Origin: Rostratula benghalensis
Lineage: Eukaryota > Chordata > Aves > Charadriiformes > Rostratulidae
NCBI GenBank assembly: GCA_013399305.1
Contig: VXAI01000157.1
Span: 1,526,270-1,590,269, forward strand
Direction of reading: 5' to 3'
Length of the DNA: 64,000 nucleotides
The notes under the pieces were generated by a model, which saw nothing but the letters and a program-made list of their open reading frames with translations, had not been told where the DNA came from and did no database searches. Position 1 is the stretch's first letter. Every line of letters starts with the position of its first letter. This document shows, in pieces, positions 13,592 to 26,910 of the stretch. Both the position numbers and the translations under genes were made by a program.

Positions 13592-14027
13592 CAGATTGAA
13601 AACAAGATGTGACAAGCAGTTTGACACTGGCCCTCTACTAATTTCCGCTATTTGTAAAGAGGCACGTCTGAATGGAATAGCTCAGCAGAATGGGTCAGTA
13701 TGGTTGAGGCCATGTCAGTCCACACATAAAACCCACAGTACTGGGGAAAATAAGCAGCCATTGATTTCTACTGAAAGCCCCCAGAGTCTGGGGAAAGCAG
13801 CCAAAACGAGGCACCAGCTGCTCTCTGCTGGAAATCCTTTGTGGAAGAGTGAGGGAAGAGAGAGAAAGCTGGTGGGTCTGAAAGGGGAAACAAGACAGAA
13901 ATCAGGAAAGAAGCGGTGCTGCTGTCTGCCTCAGCAATGCTTCATTCCCCACGCTAGGCATTCTCTGAAAAATAGAGGAGGGGAGAGACACCCCAATACT
14001 TCTCTACCTTTTATTTATGCGATGTAA
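13592..14027 (+). other. GC-richer patch with a long frame lacking a start codon
   Basis: The frame is open for about 143 codons from a TTG at 13596 to a TAA after 14027. It has no in-frame ATG except the final codon. The stretch is visibly richer in G and C than its surroundings, which lengthens chance frames. The predicted peptide is basic (many K, R, Q, S) and has no domain I recognise. It is probably a chance frame. A transcribed noncoding exon or an old exapted fragment is possible but unsupported. Confidence 0.15.
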
Positions 14028-17000
14028 AGGGAATGGTTCCAATGGGAATTTCTCATGCTCTTTCACATTCCCTGAATTCAGCTGTACTTCTTTGTGTGTG
14101 TACTTTTTTTTTGGTTTGGGTTTTTTTTTGTGTGTGATTTTTTTTAAATACTGCTCTGATCCAGCAAGTATATGCATCAAAAAATGGAACTAGTAGTCAG
14201 TGTGATTGTGGCTCCTCATTTGCATAATTGGATTATGACAACAGTTTTAGGAAGATAACAAATGAAGGATATTTTGTTGAAAGTACTTTTTTGCCTATAA
14301 TGCAAAATCTTCCCTATTTGGTTTTTGAGCAGCTCCGTAATGGTTTCGTGCTACAAAACGTCGTGAAAGCCTTTAGCAATGAGTAATAACCCTCTTGCTT
14401 CTGTCCCAGACACTGCAGGCCCATTCCATCCTGCAATGGAATACAATATTCATGAAGGAGTTCCAAGTGAGCAGTTTCAGATATTCTGAAAGTCTGAAAT
14501 GGTTCCTACTTTTAATTCCCTTCTTAGGCCAGCACTCACAAGAGGGGGCAAGGGGAACAGTTCCAGGCCAACACTCTGGACTCAGTGCTGGGTCCAAAAT
14601 TTAAACCTTGCAAACTGTGTCAGCCTTGTCCAAAAAGGAGTTTTTTCTGAGCAAAAGCAATTACTTCAAAAGAATTATTAGCGCAGTTGGACAAAGCTAA
14701 ACAATATCCAATCAGTAAGTGGTCTTTGAAGTCTGTGCAGAACTTTAAATAAGAAACTTCATGTGCCTTTAGTTGTAAACAGCTTTAGAGTAGAGACACC
14801 CCATCAACGCTGATGACATGAAAAATGTGACAACTCAGCTACAGAAAGTCCCTGCAACAGTTACAGATGCTTTTTTTCCAACTTGGTTTTCACAATTTTG
14901 CTGTTTACCAATGGTGGAAGTTACTACAGGGTCAATGTTACACTACTGGTCACATCTTGTTCTCATTTTATTGAAATCAGATTTAGAGGGCCCTACTACT
15001 GGAAGCTTAGGCTGCTTCTGAAGGAATGCATGTGCATAACCCTGGGTATTGGGTTATACTTCAAAGTAACAAAATTCTGACTGCTCATCTTCCAGTGGGT
15101 GACAAGGTAAGCAGGTTCTGTCTCTTATCAAGTGTGTAATTGTAAGTATATCTTAGTTTTCTCTTAGTGTCTTGAATCTTGACCAATTTGCTTTGCTAAC
15201 CTTTTTCAGACCATCTGGTGTACCTCTAACCCCTGTTTAAATGGACCCTCCCCTGACTTTTTCTTATCTAACTATTGCTCATTAGCAAGTATTCACTTCT
15301 AATCTTTAGTTTCGCAACAAAATCCTCCTTTGCTTGCTTCAAAGCATGCAAAAACCTGCCAGGCTACCAGCAAATTCTATGCTGTCTCTGCTCCACCAAA
15401 GACTGTGTAAAAATTAACTAATACAAATAAAAAAAACCCACCTTAAACATGTACATGAAGATTTGTATTTTGCAGTTCCACCTGTATTTTCATGCTGTAA
15501 CATCCTTCCCCTTTCCCTGGTTTTGCACCTCATCCTCTACATTTCAGAGAAACACTTTCACCATCTGCTGTCTTATATATTTTCTTCATTCTTCTACAGA
15601 ACTACTACACGTCAGAATAGGAAACATTACAAGGAATTGCAGGGATGCTAGGCAGAAGGGATCTGCAGTTATTTACTGTAAGCTGGACTGCCACACGCAA
15701 AGGATATTGTGCATATGCTAGTGATTATAAATTTGGGACCCAATTTCATTTTGGATTTCCATCACCCTAGGTTTTTTGGCCCTGATCTTCACAGCTAGGG
15801 TTATGAATCTTTGAAAGCTCTGCACATTTACAAAGAGCAGTCTGGGTATGTCAGTGCTGTAGAACTGGAGCCCATGGAAAACAAGGTATCACAAAATCTG
15901 AAGTCATTCAACGGTTTTGAACAACATCAAATCATCTCAGTTCAAGCAACAATACACAACACCAGGACTACACACTCGATTTCCATTCATTCTTCAGGAA
16001 CCTGGACTATTTTAGTAGAAGTTTTGAAAAAAGCCAATATAAAGACAATGTTAAATAAAATCGTCAGGCATATATATCTTCTGGAAAGTACATTCTTTCA
16101 CATTGCATTATTGGCTGTATCATTGTATTTTAGGTAGGCAGGCACAAAATCAAGTTGAAGAAATTTTACTTATATAAACTGAAGCAGAAGTTAAAAAACA
16201 GAATACATGAAGAACAGGGTGTTCTGGGAATTCTGTGTTTGCTTATTAGATGGTACTGAGCTAAATAACAGAACAACAGTAAAAGCATATTATTTTAATT
16301 GAAAAAATATGACATTCCCCCTTGCACCCTGTTCAGACAGCCTGGGATATCTTTGTATTATAGCATGTCTGAATACATCCATTTGTGAAATTCATTAATT
16401 TCATCCAGAATAATCTATTTCCCTACTGCATTGTTATGTAGATTGGAAGATGCATTAGAAAAGTTTGCAGTTGTTTAGCAATTATCATCCACTTCATAAA
16501 TTTTCCTTATTTCCAAACCTTTGAGCACAATTTATAATATGCCCTAGTAGTGCCCTGGATACAATTCATCACATTAATTTCTTCTTTTCCAGTAGGCACA
16601 CATTTTATCTATATTATTTTCCCGATTATTATTATTTTTTTTTTAAACCCAGCATCTGGTTTAATACACATGACAGCCTTGGGTCTCCAGCACACCCCTT
16701 ATCATACATCATACCTATGGGATACTCAGCTAACTACAATGGTTTTCATCTTCAGTTTGTGTAGATAGGCAAAGCAATTCAATATGGCCATTACAATTTA
16801 CATCTGCTAAAAATACAGCCCTATAGCAATATGATACATTATTATGCATTAGAAAATGTAATTTAATTGGAGGAGGGCAAATTAAGGTCACCTTCCAATA
16901 CAAGGCTTCCTGTATCAGAGTGGAAATGTGCATGTGTATGTATAAATAGACACATATTTATAGCTAAAGAAATAGACATCTAGGGGGAAATGGAAATAAT

Positions 17001-17793
17001 GGCAAGTCATGGCTCAGGTTGGTTTTGAAAGGATGAAGTTGGAATCTATGTCTCTTAGAAAGTGTACAGTTATGTACACTATTAATATGTTTATCATTCC
17101 AAAGACATCTCTAAAAAATAAAAAATCTAATATAGTTTAATTGGCTTTCACTTTCAGATTTTTCTGTACATAGAATTCATAAAGTCATAGTCAAACCCCA
17201 TAAAGATTAGGTCAGAATAGTTATCATAAGATCTGTTATATCTAATAGGAAACATTTACCTGAAAATCATCACACAAAGTTCAGAACTATTGCTTTTTCA
17301 AATAAATTGAATAAAAAGTTGAACATACAGCATTATGGAAAAATTCCACCCCATGGTCTATAGTTATTCACCAGCACATGAAAACACTTGATATTTCAAT
17401 ATTGCTTTAGAGTTTCGTGAGGAATTCAGGAGAAAGGATCATCTTAAATAGCAGCCAGCAGTTAATGAGAAGAACAGAATATGGGTGAGGGCTATTTCAC
17501 CTGCTGATACTCTTACCGCTACTGTTGGCTCTAGCTTCAGACTGCTGAGTGACACAGTCACTTTGCTTCTTTCAAAAGCATCTAGCACGCAGAGATTTTA
17601 GGAGAATCAAAGGCTGCAGAGGTCTGCAGGGCCCACTGTGTCACGCTACCAACACTGAATGCCGTATATGTGCTGCTATAAGATAAAATTTTGAAAGAAA
17701 AAAAACTTTATTGATAATTTTGATTGGGATGAGATGAGAGCTACTCTTTAAAGACAAAATTACAATATATAATTATCTTGACCTCAATCCTAA
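14028..17793. other. Intergenic AT-rich DNA
   Basis: T-rich low-complexity sequence lies at 14106-14150. Short frames of 60-108 codons show no family features. No transposon is recognised. Confidence 0.55.
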
Positions 17794-17887
17794 AAGTCTT
17801 TGTACTGCAACAGGGTGCTTTAAGTGGTCCAGCTCAACCAAGAGTAAACATTTGGATTACATTTTTGGGCTGTCTTTCCAGGAAGTG
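17794..17887 (+). repeat. Arm A of a 94-bp inverted duplication (partner at 26817-26910)
   Basis: Read on the + strand, this segment matches the reverse complement of 26817-26910 with four differences by eye (about 96% identity) and no gaps. Similarity stops abruptly on both sides. One frame is open through the whole segment in both copies. It encodes a Q-Q-G-A-L-S-G-P-A-Q-P-R core followed by W-I-T-F-L-G-C-L-S-R-K, which I do not recognise. The family is unknown: it could be a low-copy retroposed fragment, part of an unrecognised transposon, or a local duplication. Confidence 0.9.
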
Positions 17888-19485
17888 CAGTACAAAAGGC
17901 TTTCCCCACTATTTGCATTTGAGACTGATGTGATCTAGTAGTTTCAAGTAGACTGAAGTTTAGCTAATGTCTAGTAGTTTCTTAGAATTTTTCATGAGCA
18001 GTTCCAAAATTCAGAATCCCTTTTCAGGCTCTTTCCCCACATTTCTCCGCCATATTCAGATTTTCATGAGGATAACATTTGAGCACTATGTAAACCTACA
18101 TAAAAGGAAATACAGAGATTGAGGTGAAAGCTGTTTCTATAGTCAAGAACAAGGTCAATATTGGTAATGTCAATGAAAGTTGAACTAGTAAGACCTTCTC
18201 ATTCCACTTCAGAAAGAGTAAATCTTACAGTAGGCGAAAAGAGGTGTTTGAGAAAATAGCATTTTGTATTTCTCTCTACCAGAAACTCAATGATTATCCA
18301 GCTCTCATCACTGTAGACTCAAGTATCCCCATAATTTGCTGCTGGTATCTTTTTTTATACTCTTTGGGCAGACTCTCAACCCCATCACCTCCCCTGCAGA
18401 GAGAAAAGCAGCTGACACCAAAAGTAAGGTGTCAGCTTGAAAGTGCCTGCTCTAATGTAATAAAAAGCTCAAGCTATAGACATTCTCTGAAGTAGTGTCT
18501 GATGAGAATTCCAAATCAGAGCTTATAGTAATCATAAGCCTACCTTGAAAGAACAGGTTAACTAATGTTTCAGGGGAAAAAAAAAAAAAAAAAAAAAAGC
18601 ATTTTTAAAATAAAGACAAAATTTTGGGCATGTATAGTGCAGGCTGCTTCCAGATGCTTGAAAGAATTCTGAGCAAAGTCTTTCCAGCATAGTCTTACAT
18701 TTCAGGCATGGCTTTGATCTTACAACCATTATTATTCTCCTGCTCCAGTCTAGGGAAAGAAAGCCACCTTTAAGTGTTAAGGCTTTGGGCAATTTTTTGG
18801 ACTCCCTTCCCTGTAGGGGTTAATAAAAGGGGTTTGGCAGAATTCATGTAGGGAAATGATAAGGGGTCCCTGTATTCTCCTGTTTCTTTCCACAAAGCAA
18901 TTGTCATGATAAGTGATCAAAGAGACAACAGAAAAATTAAGTCAACTCCACCTTTAAGTACAACTGAGGGGCTTTCACTACCTTTTGTCACAGTACTGTC
19001 TCCGATCTCTGCTTCTACCCAGGCAGTTTTCTCCCCGCACTCCTTTTCTGGTCCTAACTCTGATATCATATTCCTATTCTCCAGCCTTTCAGCTACTCAT
19101 TCTCACATTTCTCCCAACTTTTTGTTTATTACCAAACTTAGTTTCTTCCTCACTCTGTTGTCTCTTACCTCCCTCTCCCCCTGCTGTCCCTGTTTCCACA
19201 ATGAAATGCTGCCCCTCAGCAGACCAAATGAGGCTGTCTGTCCAGTTCAGAACTTGTGAAGAAGGTCAAAATGTGGAGCTTTCACACCATTTATTTAAAA
19301 GGATGGTTTATATTCAGTGATCAAGAAAATACTGTTAATTAAAACTTATTTTAACACTACATGCACTCCTTTTAGGTCTTCCTTCATCAACAGTGTTTCT
19401 CATCAAAGCAGTTAATAAAAACAGAAGAGAAGAAAGTAAACTCTGCTGAACTTAATGCTACTGGAACTGAGTTAAAGACATCTGT
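17888..19485. other. Intergenic DNA including an A22 tract and a pyrimidine-rich patch
   Basis: A short direct repeat CTAGTAGTTTC occurs near 17934 and 17971. The + strand is pyrimidine-rich at about 18985-19200. Two overlapping frames of 111 and 117 codons there reflect the low purine content (few stop codons), not a gene. Confidence 0.5.
18577..18598 (+). repeat. Poly(A) tract, 22 bases
   Basis: This is an uninterrupted run of 22 A after 'caggggg'-like sequence. No retroposed gene or SINE body is recognised on its 5' side, so it is recorded only as a homopolymer. Confidence 0.9.
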
Positions 19486-20034
19486 GAACACCCCCATCTG
19501 GAGTACTGTGTCCAGTTCTGGACTCTGCAGTTCAAGAAGGACAGGGATCTGCTGGAGAAGGTACCACAGAGGACCACAAAGATAATTAGAGGTCTGGAGT
19601 ATCTCTCTTATAAGGAAAGGCTGAGGGACCTGGGTTACTTTAGTCTGGAGAAGAGAAGGCTAAGGGGGGACCTGATCAACATCTCTTAACACTTAATGAG
19701 TGGGTGTCAAGAGGAAGGGGACAGTCTTTTTTCAGTGGCACTCAGTGGGAGAACAAGAGGAAATAGGCATAAACTTGTACATAAGAAGATCCATCTAAAC
19801 ATGAGGAGGAATTTCTTCACTTTGCAGGTGTCAGAACCCTGGAACAGGCTGGCCAGAGAGGTGGTGGAGTCTCTGTCTCTGGAGACATTAAAAACGCACC
19901 TGGACAAGTTCTTGTGTAACCTGGTCTAGGAGGATCTGCTTTGGCAGGAGAGTTGGACTAGATGATCTCCAGGGGTCCCTTCCAACCCCATATCATTCTG
20001 TGATTCTGTCATTCCATTATTCTGTCATTCTGTG
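19486..20034 (+). mobile_element. CR1-2: 5'-truncated CR1 LINE with nearly open RT tail
   Basis: The copy begins at the '[11 protein letters not shown]' segment of ORF2 (codon frame from 19489) and runs through the [17 protein letters not shown] and [14 protein letters not shown] segments typical of CR1. A single in-frame TAA at 19687-19689 interrupts it. The same frame then continues through SGRTRGNRHKL and EPWNRLAREVVES to the native C-terminus at 19929, followed by TAG. The 3' UTR has 'gttggactagatgatctcc' and a terminal array of ATTCTGTG-like units to about 20034. It lacks promoter, ORF1, endonuclease and the RT catalytic core, so it cannot move by itself. Few lesions suggest a comparatively young insertion. 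Confidence 0.95.
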
Positions 20035-23000
20035 ACAAGAAGACCAGAGTGGGCAATAGTGTAAGAAGTCAGCAGCACCAAGCGGCATGGAAACAAGGAT
20101 CTGGGTCTGGTGAGAAACCAGACTTCACCAGTTTTCTCAACTGTGGTTTGACACAAAATGACTGGCAAAAACAGTGTAGAAAAACAGTCTTCCAAATATA
20201 TTTTTCTTCTTTGCAGATACTGTATCTATAACTTTCTAGGATGTTGTTGAATATGAATTGTTGTGAAGCATCTGTAGACTGCTGAACAGTGACACCATAC
20301 AAGAATATGAAAGAGTAAGCATTCATCAGTGGTACTCTATACAAGACGTTGGAGTGTACTGAACAGAGTAGTGTTAGATTATACTGGAGTACCAACTGAA
20401 TGCAGCAGAATTATATGGAAGTCCAAATGCAGTTAGTTATCACCCTTCCAAGTCAGGCATTGAAAGAAAAATTATCAGAAAAAATATCTCTTTTTTACAC
20501 TAGATTTTCAGGCTACTGGATACAAAGTTTCCACTTCACAGTTTAGATTTCCATCCTTTTATTTTTACCAGAGTTAAAAATGTAGCCCTTGAACCAATTC
20601 AACTTTATTCAGACAAAGCTTGTAATAAGGGCATCAGAGTTTTGTCTAAATAAGGAAATTTGGAATCAGGCTCCCTTGAATTAGAAATCAAGATGAAACA
20701 ATCTCCAGAGAATACATATGTTTCTCATAGGTATTCTGCTAATGTTAAACATCCTGCAAATATATTTTGAAATCTGTCTGAAAATCTCTTAAAACTATAG
20801 CCAGAGGTTCCACACTATTCAAGCCATTGAGCCTGTAAAACACATAATACCTCTTCTGTTTTCAGAGGCAGAAATGTATTTGCATTTGTTCACCCACAAC
20901 TTTGAAAGATGCCAATACTGTACCTTCTGCACTAATTTTTTCCCAATGCAGATCCGAGCATACACAAAAACATCTGTGTTGCGTGGTCAAAAACTAAAAC
21001 CAGAACCACATACAATTTTCACCTGGAAGTCTGTGCTTTGGGATGTATAAAACCAGCCACCCTGACACCTGGCATTCTCCATAGCCTAGCTATGGAGCTT
21101 TTCACCTCGGCACCATCTCTTCTCTCCCCATTTTCCCTCCAACACCAAGCAAACCAGAGGCACAGGCAAGGCTGAAGAGGTGTTTTTGGCTGACCCTTCT
21201 GCCACAGGGGTCATCCTAAAAGTCAAAATGGGGGCACCTAAAAGTCCCTGACCTGAGGCACTGGCCTGGGAGCTGTGCTTGCTGCTGCCATAGGATGTCC
21301 CAGTGCAATCCCTCAGCTCCAGCACTTTGGGCAGCAGTGAGATACCTCATGGGCTAAGCCAAGTGCCACAGCCTGGGGCTTGAGCATCATTGCCCTGACA
21401 CTATTAGAGAGGTTATTTGTGAAAAGTGTGATCACTGTGATAAATGAAAACTTACATGTCATCTTTATCTCTAATACATCCACTCTAATCTAAGAGTGGA
21501 AAGGCAGCACTTTGTTCAACAAAATGGTGGCTGTAATTTTGGTTGTTTTTTCTTTTTATTAATGTGAGACTTACTTCTCATCAAAGGTCCTGCTCCTCCC
21601 TCTGCTTTCTAGCTATGGAATTTGCCGGATTATTATTCACTTAATCTAATGCCCTGCTGCACAAAATCACTCTTAAATTTTTCAATGTAATTAATTAATA
21701 CAGAGATGGGAATGACCTCCTCCAAGGCTCTTTCCCTTCTCATTGTATCTTCAGTAATAACTGCCAATTTTCCTTTTCTCTTCAACTACCAGATCTGTAA
21801 GTGTATGATGAGGGAGCACAAGACCTGAGGAGACATCCTGAGTGGTCGAGACCATCTGACTCTTGCACTATGTAGAGATATCACCAGACAGTTCCCCCAG
21901 TGAACTACATCAGCTTCCCATTTTCTCCCTGCAGTTACCCCTGTTTCAAAGCTTTCTCAATTTTATTGCTATGAGGGTTCAAAGTCTTCAATTTGTCAGC
22001 CAGAATATGTTCATAATAAGTTTAAATCCATTAGATCTCATTCCAGATGCATGCTTTGACTTAAATATGGGTTTTGTTTATATATCTCTCTGATAGGCCA
22101 ATATTCATATTCATTCAGTCTACATTTTACTACTCTGAAACACACTCACTTTATTTCAATTCATAGGACAATCTATTCATATGACATATCTTCATTTGCA
22201 CATAGGTGAAGTTGAATTCACCTTTCTTTCTGCTGAATTTTGTAAAAAATTGTGTCTGAGGTCTAACCAGGCATTTGCACAGTGCTTCTAGTATCAATAG
22301 TCTTAAATGTCACTTTTCACTTTTTTTTTTTTTTCAAGTGTCATCCGATTAGTGTTGCATACTCATTACCTCTGTCTACACTGCTTCAGATGATGGCAAC
22401 ATATTCCAATTTCCAATACATGGAATTATACTTTCTTCTCTTCTAATACATAAGAAGGAGCAAGTTGATTTTGATTTTGAGAAAAAGACCTGCATGGACA
22501 GTCCTGCCAGGTCACAGAGTGGCCATATGGGAGCTTACCAAGTCTTAGGACAATGAGAGGAAATTAATACATGTGTCAAGCAAGCCACTGAAATACTAAT
22601 TTAACAACTTGAACTATATTTCTATGTTCATTGGGAAAGGATAAAAATGTCATCATAACTTAGCAACTATCTTCAATAAAAATAAAAAGTCTGCTAATAA
22701 TATCAATTAGAAAATTCATAAAATTCTTGCAGAAAAATGAGACATATAAAGGTCATGTGCTTTACTCAGCAAAGTCCTGTCTTGATCAGCTTCAACAGAT
22801 ACTAGGAATTTTCTGAAGGTTGATATGAGAAACAAAGAAACCAAGAAACCAACTGTAAGAAAAGAAACCAAGATATACTCCCTGAAACCAACTTCACAGT
22901 AAAAAGTCATATTATTGTCATTAAAGAGGGACTTCTGGGAATGTTCTTCAGTACCGCTGCACAGATTCAGAGTATTTGAGTGATTGGTTTCTCAGCTTTA

Positions 23001-26000
23001 ATTTGAAGGGTAGTTACCTAATTAACTCATAAAGCACTTCAGAATTCGGACTAGGTGTTTGTGGTTTGTTTGAGATTGCTAAAAATAGACCTCTTTTAAG
23101 GTGAGGTAGCCATACTTTTCTTCATATTTCCTGTCTGCTCTGGAAGGAATGGGTCAGATTGAAAAGTAATGCTTCTTAGATTTTTCACATAAAAATAAAG
23201 TACACTTCTCTGCAGTCAGGTATCTATTTTTTATTTCTCACCACAAACTATATCCCATTCATCCTCTAGCAACTCAGTTGGCAAAAGCCCCAACAAAAAA
23301 ATAACTTGCTGAATTTTTGGAAGTATACTAGAAAACAATGTAGCGCTGGCCATCACATGTAATCTCTTACGAATGCTTAAATGTAGTCAAAACATCTATA
23401 ATTTAAGGCTGAATAGTTTGAGTTGTGGGTTGGTTTGGCTTGTTTTTATTTTTTTTCCCATAAATAACTTTCTGATAAAAACATGCAATACAATATAGTT
23501 CAGCAACTTAAATAGCTGCCCAATTTTTCTGCTGGAAGGAATAAAAAAACCTGTCATGATAAAAGGAAGCTTTGAAAACCAAGCTGTAACTGGCTTCCAG
23601 CTTTGGGCATGGTAACAGGAAAAACAGCGTAAGAGCGGAAAAAGCCCCAAGATAGAATTCATTGTCACACCCAAATACTGTGCAAGCTTAGAAGTAAAGA
23701 TGCTATGTATTTTAAATATACAAAAATACATCTGGTTTTGTTACCTTTCTTGTAACAATTTTCATTTAAAAAATGAGAAGAGTAAAGAAGTAATTGTACA
23801 ATTCTGCTTCTTTGGCTTCCCACTCTCCTGCACTACTTCTTGCTCAAGTTACATGTAATATTGCCATAACTATGACTCAGAAGGAGATATATATTCTGCC
23901 CTTGAAGAAGTCTGAGCTATTTATTGATTGATTGATTTCTAAAATGCACTTATCTAAGAAATTCTGAGGCAATGGATAGAGATGAAAATATAAATAGATA
24001 CTTGTGATCACACTTTGCAGTATCACTTTACAAGCATTTGAGTTAGTGTATGGACCATGCTCTATGCTCCAAAGGTCAACAAATTCAGGCTGTGATGATG
24101 GATTGTATAGTGCAGGATATACAGCTGCAGATTATCTTCAAACACAGTCTTCTTAGTACTTCACCCAAGTTTTACCCAGTTTGGAGGTTGGTGTTGGTTT
24201 CTGGTAAGAATTAGCTACGGTTTTGAACAAAGGTGGATAGGGAAGAATATTATGAATGAGTCTGCCGCTTCTGTAGCTGCAGATACATGTATAAGCATTC
24301 TAGGCGTCTTATACCTGAGTCAGTCATACAAACACACGGAAGGGAAATCAGGGCTTGTAGGTGTACAGCATTCCTGAAAGATGTTCTATGATGCAGTAAG
24401 GCAGTTAGCAGGGATGATAAAAACATAGACACTGAGCAAAAAGGTCATTCAACACCTTCCAGGCTTCTCTTCAGCATGGGACATTAATGTTCAGAGGTAT
24501 TTTTTTTTAATACGAAAACTTCTCTCAACTCATACTAACTCGAAAACTGATGCAAATCAGAAGTAAGAGGCTTGATGCATTCTCCATCTGGTTCAGCTGA
24601 GTCTGGCCTCTATTTTATAAAAGCTATCTAAGATTCATAGGGCTTAAACATTCATGATTTTGAAAACAGCTGGGTGAGTTAAGATTTGAGAGTTGCCTTT
24701 ACCTTGAGCTCCATTTGTTTTCATTAGTCTGTATTAGATGCTCTGCTGCAGATTTACGGATTCTGACGGCTTCCCTCCCATGGTGTGATAAATGAGCCTC
24801 ACAGCTTATAACTTAACCATTGAGCCCAGATGGCAGAATATCTACTCAAAAACAAAAATAAAAAAAAATAAAAGAAGGCTGGGAATCAGCAGGTCATGGA
24901 AAAAGAAAAAGAGTCAAGACATCCCTAAAACATGTTCCGATTGGCTCATTCAGTTCGAAGCTGCCCTTATGTGGCGGTGGGTGCCTGCTAACACTGTCTG
25001 TAGGAAACGTAGTCTCATATGTATGTCTCTGTCCACGTTCCCAGTAGTTTTTGGAAGTTCAAAGTGCATTCTGATGACATGTGCACATAAAATGAATTAA
25101 TATCACTATTTTTAACATGTAATTATGAACATATGCTTACAAACTGGAGGCATAAAGTGTATTCAACACAAAATTTACACAGTGAAAAAAAAAAAAAAGG
25201 CAGAAAAAAGTCTTGGATCAGCACAGAAAATTTTGTCTATAAGCAAGACAGCACTGACTTCCATGGGATTAATAATTCATATATTTTATCTCATTCAGGG
25301 CATTTCGGAAAGCCCATTATACTACATTTTCTGTATAGTCAGTAAATTTTGTAGCTCTTAAAACCTGTGAAATGAAAAATAGGCTTGAAAAGCCATAACA
25401 CTATCAATACATTAATATTTATGTAGCTCTTTTCATGACAAACATTCCGAAGTGCTCTCCAGTAAAAGAAAATGAAATAAAGCATGAACAGAATGCAGAT
25501 GACTGTAAGTCAAAAGGTCACTGAAAAAGACAAATCAAATGCATAATTTGGCTGAGGGGCTGACCAAGTTCACCCAGTTAAGTCTTGGAAATCCTGTGGT
25601 CTTTTCTAAAGTTCTGTTTAAAGTCCAATTTTCAGGAATAATTTGTCAAGAATTAGAAAAGAATCAAAACAATCATAAGAAATGAGGGGGAAAAGTTGAG
25701 GCCATTTCAGTATAGACAGATAAGCAGGTGTTGTTGCAAGTAGGTGCTAAGTGTACAGAATACTTCTTTCCCTTGGCCATTTATATAACTGATAAAGCTG
25801 ATACAAATGCAGTCATTCAAACTTAAAAGAAATATTAGGATGAGTATTATTTTATTCACACATCACAGCAGCAAATCATTGATATAAATTACATTAATCC
25901 CTTTTCAATGATGTGGTCATTCATGAGTGAAAAATAAATGTAGAGGACAAATGCTCTCTAATGCATAACTACTGATTCTGTAATGGTAGTGTTCAGCTAA

Positions 26001-26816
26001 TTTTCATCCTTCAGTTTTTAAAAAAAGATTGTATTTCATTGTAAAAATATCCTTCAGGTTTTGTGAGTTTCTTCATTGCCTAATAAATTTTATGATTAAA
26101 GAAAAGAAACAAACTTGGGTCTGTAAGTGACCACAAGAAAATTGAGTGTGCTTCATTAAGTGAGATGATAAGAATGAGCTATTTTTGCTAGTTTGGCTGT
26201 ACAACATGACTGAGGATTAAGTCTGATGTTGAATCTTCTCAATATATAAAAACTTTCAGAGTTTCTGTAGCTACTGGAGGGTTGTAGATGGCTTTGAGAA
26301 GCTCGTTAGCTTATTAGAGGCCAAGGAGAGCTCTGTTTCCTGGTGGAATTAGTAAAGTAGCATGGTTAATGAAGTTAATGCTTATGGACTTGTGTGCTTG
26401 TTATTTGAAAAAAGGAAACTCTATAGAATTGTCTACTTGTATTCACTTACTGGCAGGAAACATGTTTTCTCCTTTTAATTGGAACAAAAACATTCAATTT
26501 TTCTATATGTATCTGTTTTTCCTATTCAACTGTCTTAGTAATATAACTCCATTTTGTTATTTTGTTTGAGTAGTTAGTGGATTTATTCAGTAAAGTCACA
26601 AAATCCCACTGTAATTCACAGGGGAACAGGAGTCATTCACTTTAATTAAGAACATTTCTATGATTCCTTAGCTACACATGAACTCACACTAGCTTTCAAG
26701 TCTGCATGACATACCAATATTGACTTTTCAGCTGTCACAAGACAATCAGAACTAAAACTAAATGTGATCTCATCTGGACTATGGATTCATCTTTGATAGG
26801 CATAGTCATCTTTTTC
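20035..26816. other. 6.8 kb without a recognised gene
   Basis: Frames are short and scattered. A GC-richer patch at about 21040-21400 contains a TATAAAA at 21046-21052. Homopolymers include T runs near 22321 and A14 at 25185-25198. An (ATTG)n stretch sits near 23923-23937. No CR1 was seen. Confidence 0.55.
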
Positions 26817-26910
26817 CACTTCCTGGAAAGACAGCCCAAAAATGTAATCCAAGTGTTTAGTCTTGGTTGAGCTGGACCACTTAAAGCACCCTGTTGTAGT
26901 ACAAAGACAT
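26817..26910 (-). repeat. Arm B of a 94-bp inverted duplication (partner at 17794-17887)
   Basis: This is the reverse-complement partner of the segment at 17.8 kb, about 9 kb away. On the - strand it lies within an 83-codon open frame (26735-26986) that extends beyond the shared segment on both sides. The flanks do not match arm A. The four differences include one synonymous and two non-synonymous changes if the shared frame is read as protein, so there is no sign of coding constraint. Confidence 0.9.

Noticed and set aside
18906..19320. Overlapping 117- and 111-codon + strand frames
   Set aside because: The region is pyrimidine-rich, which removes stop codons; peptides are S/P/L-rich with no domain.
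24940..24990. Possible tRNA-like 'gttcgaa' motif
   Set aside because: No A box, acceptor stem or cloverleaf could be laid around it.
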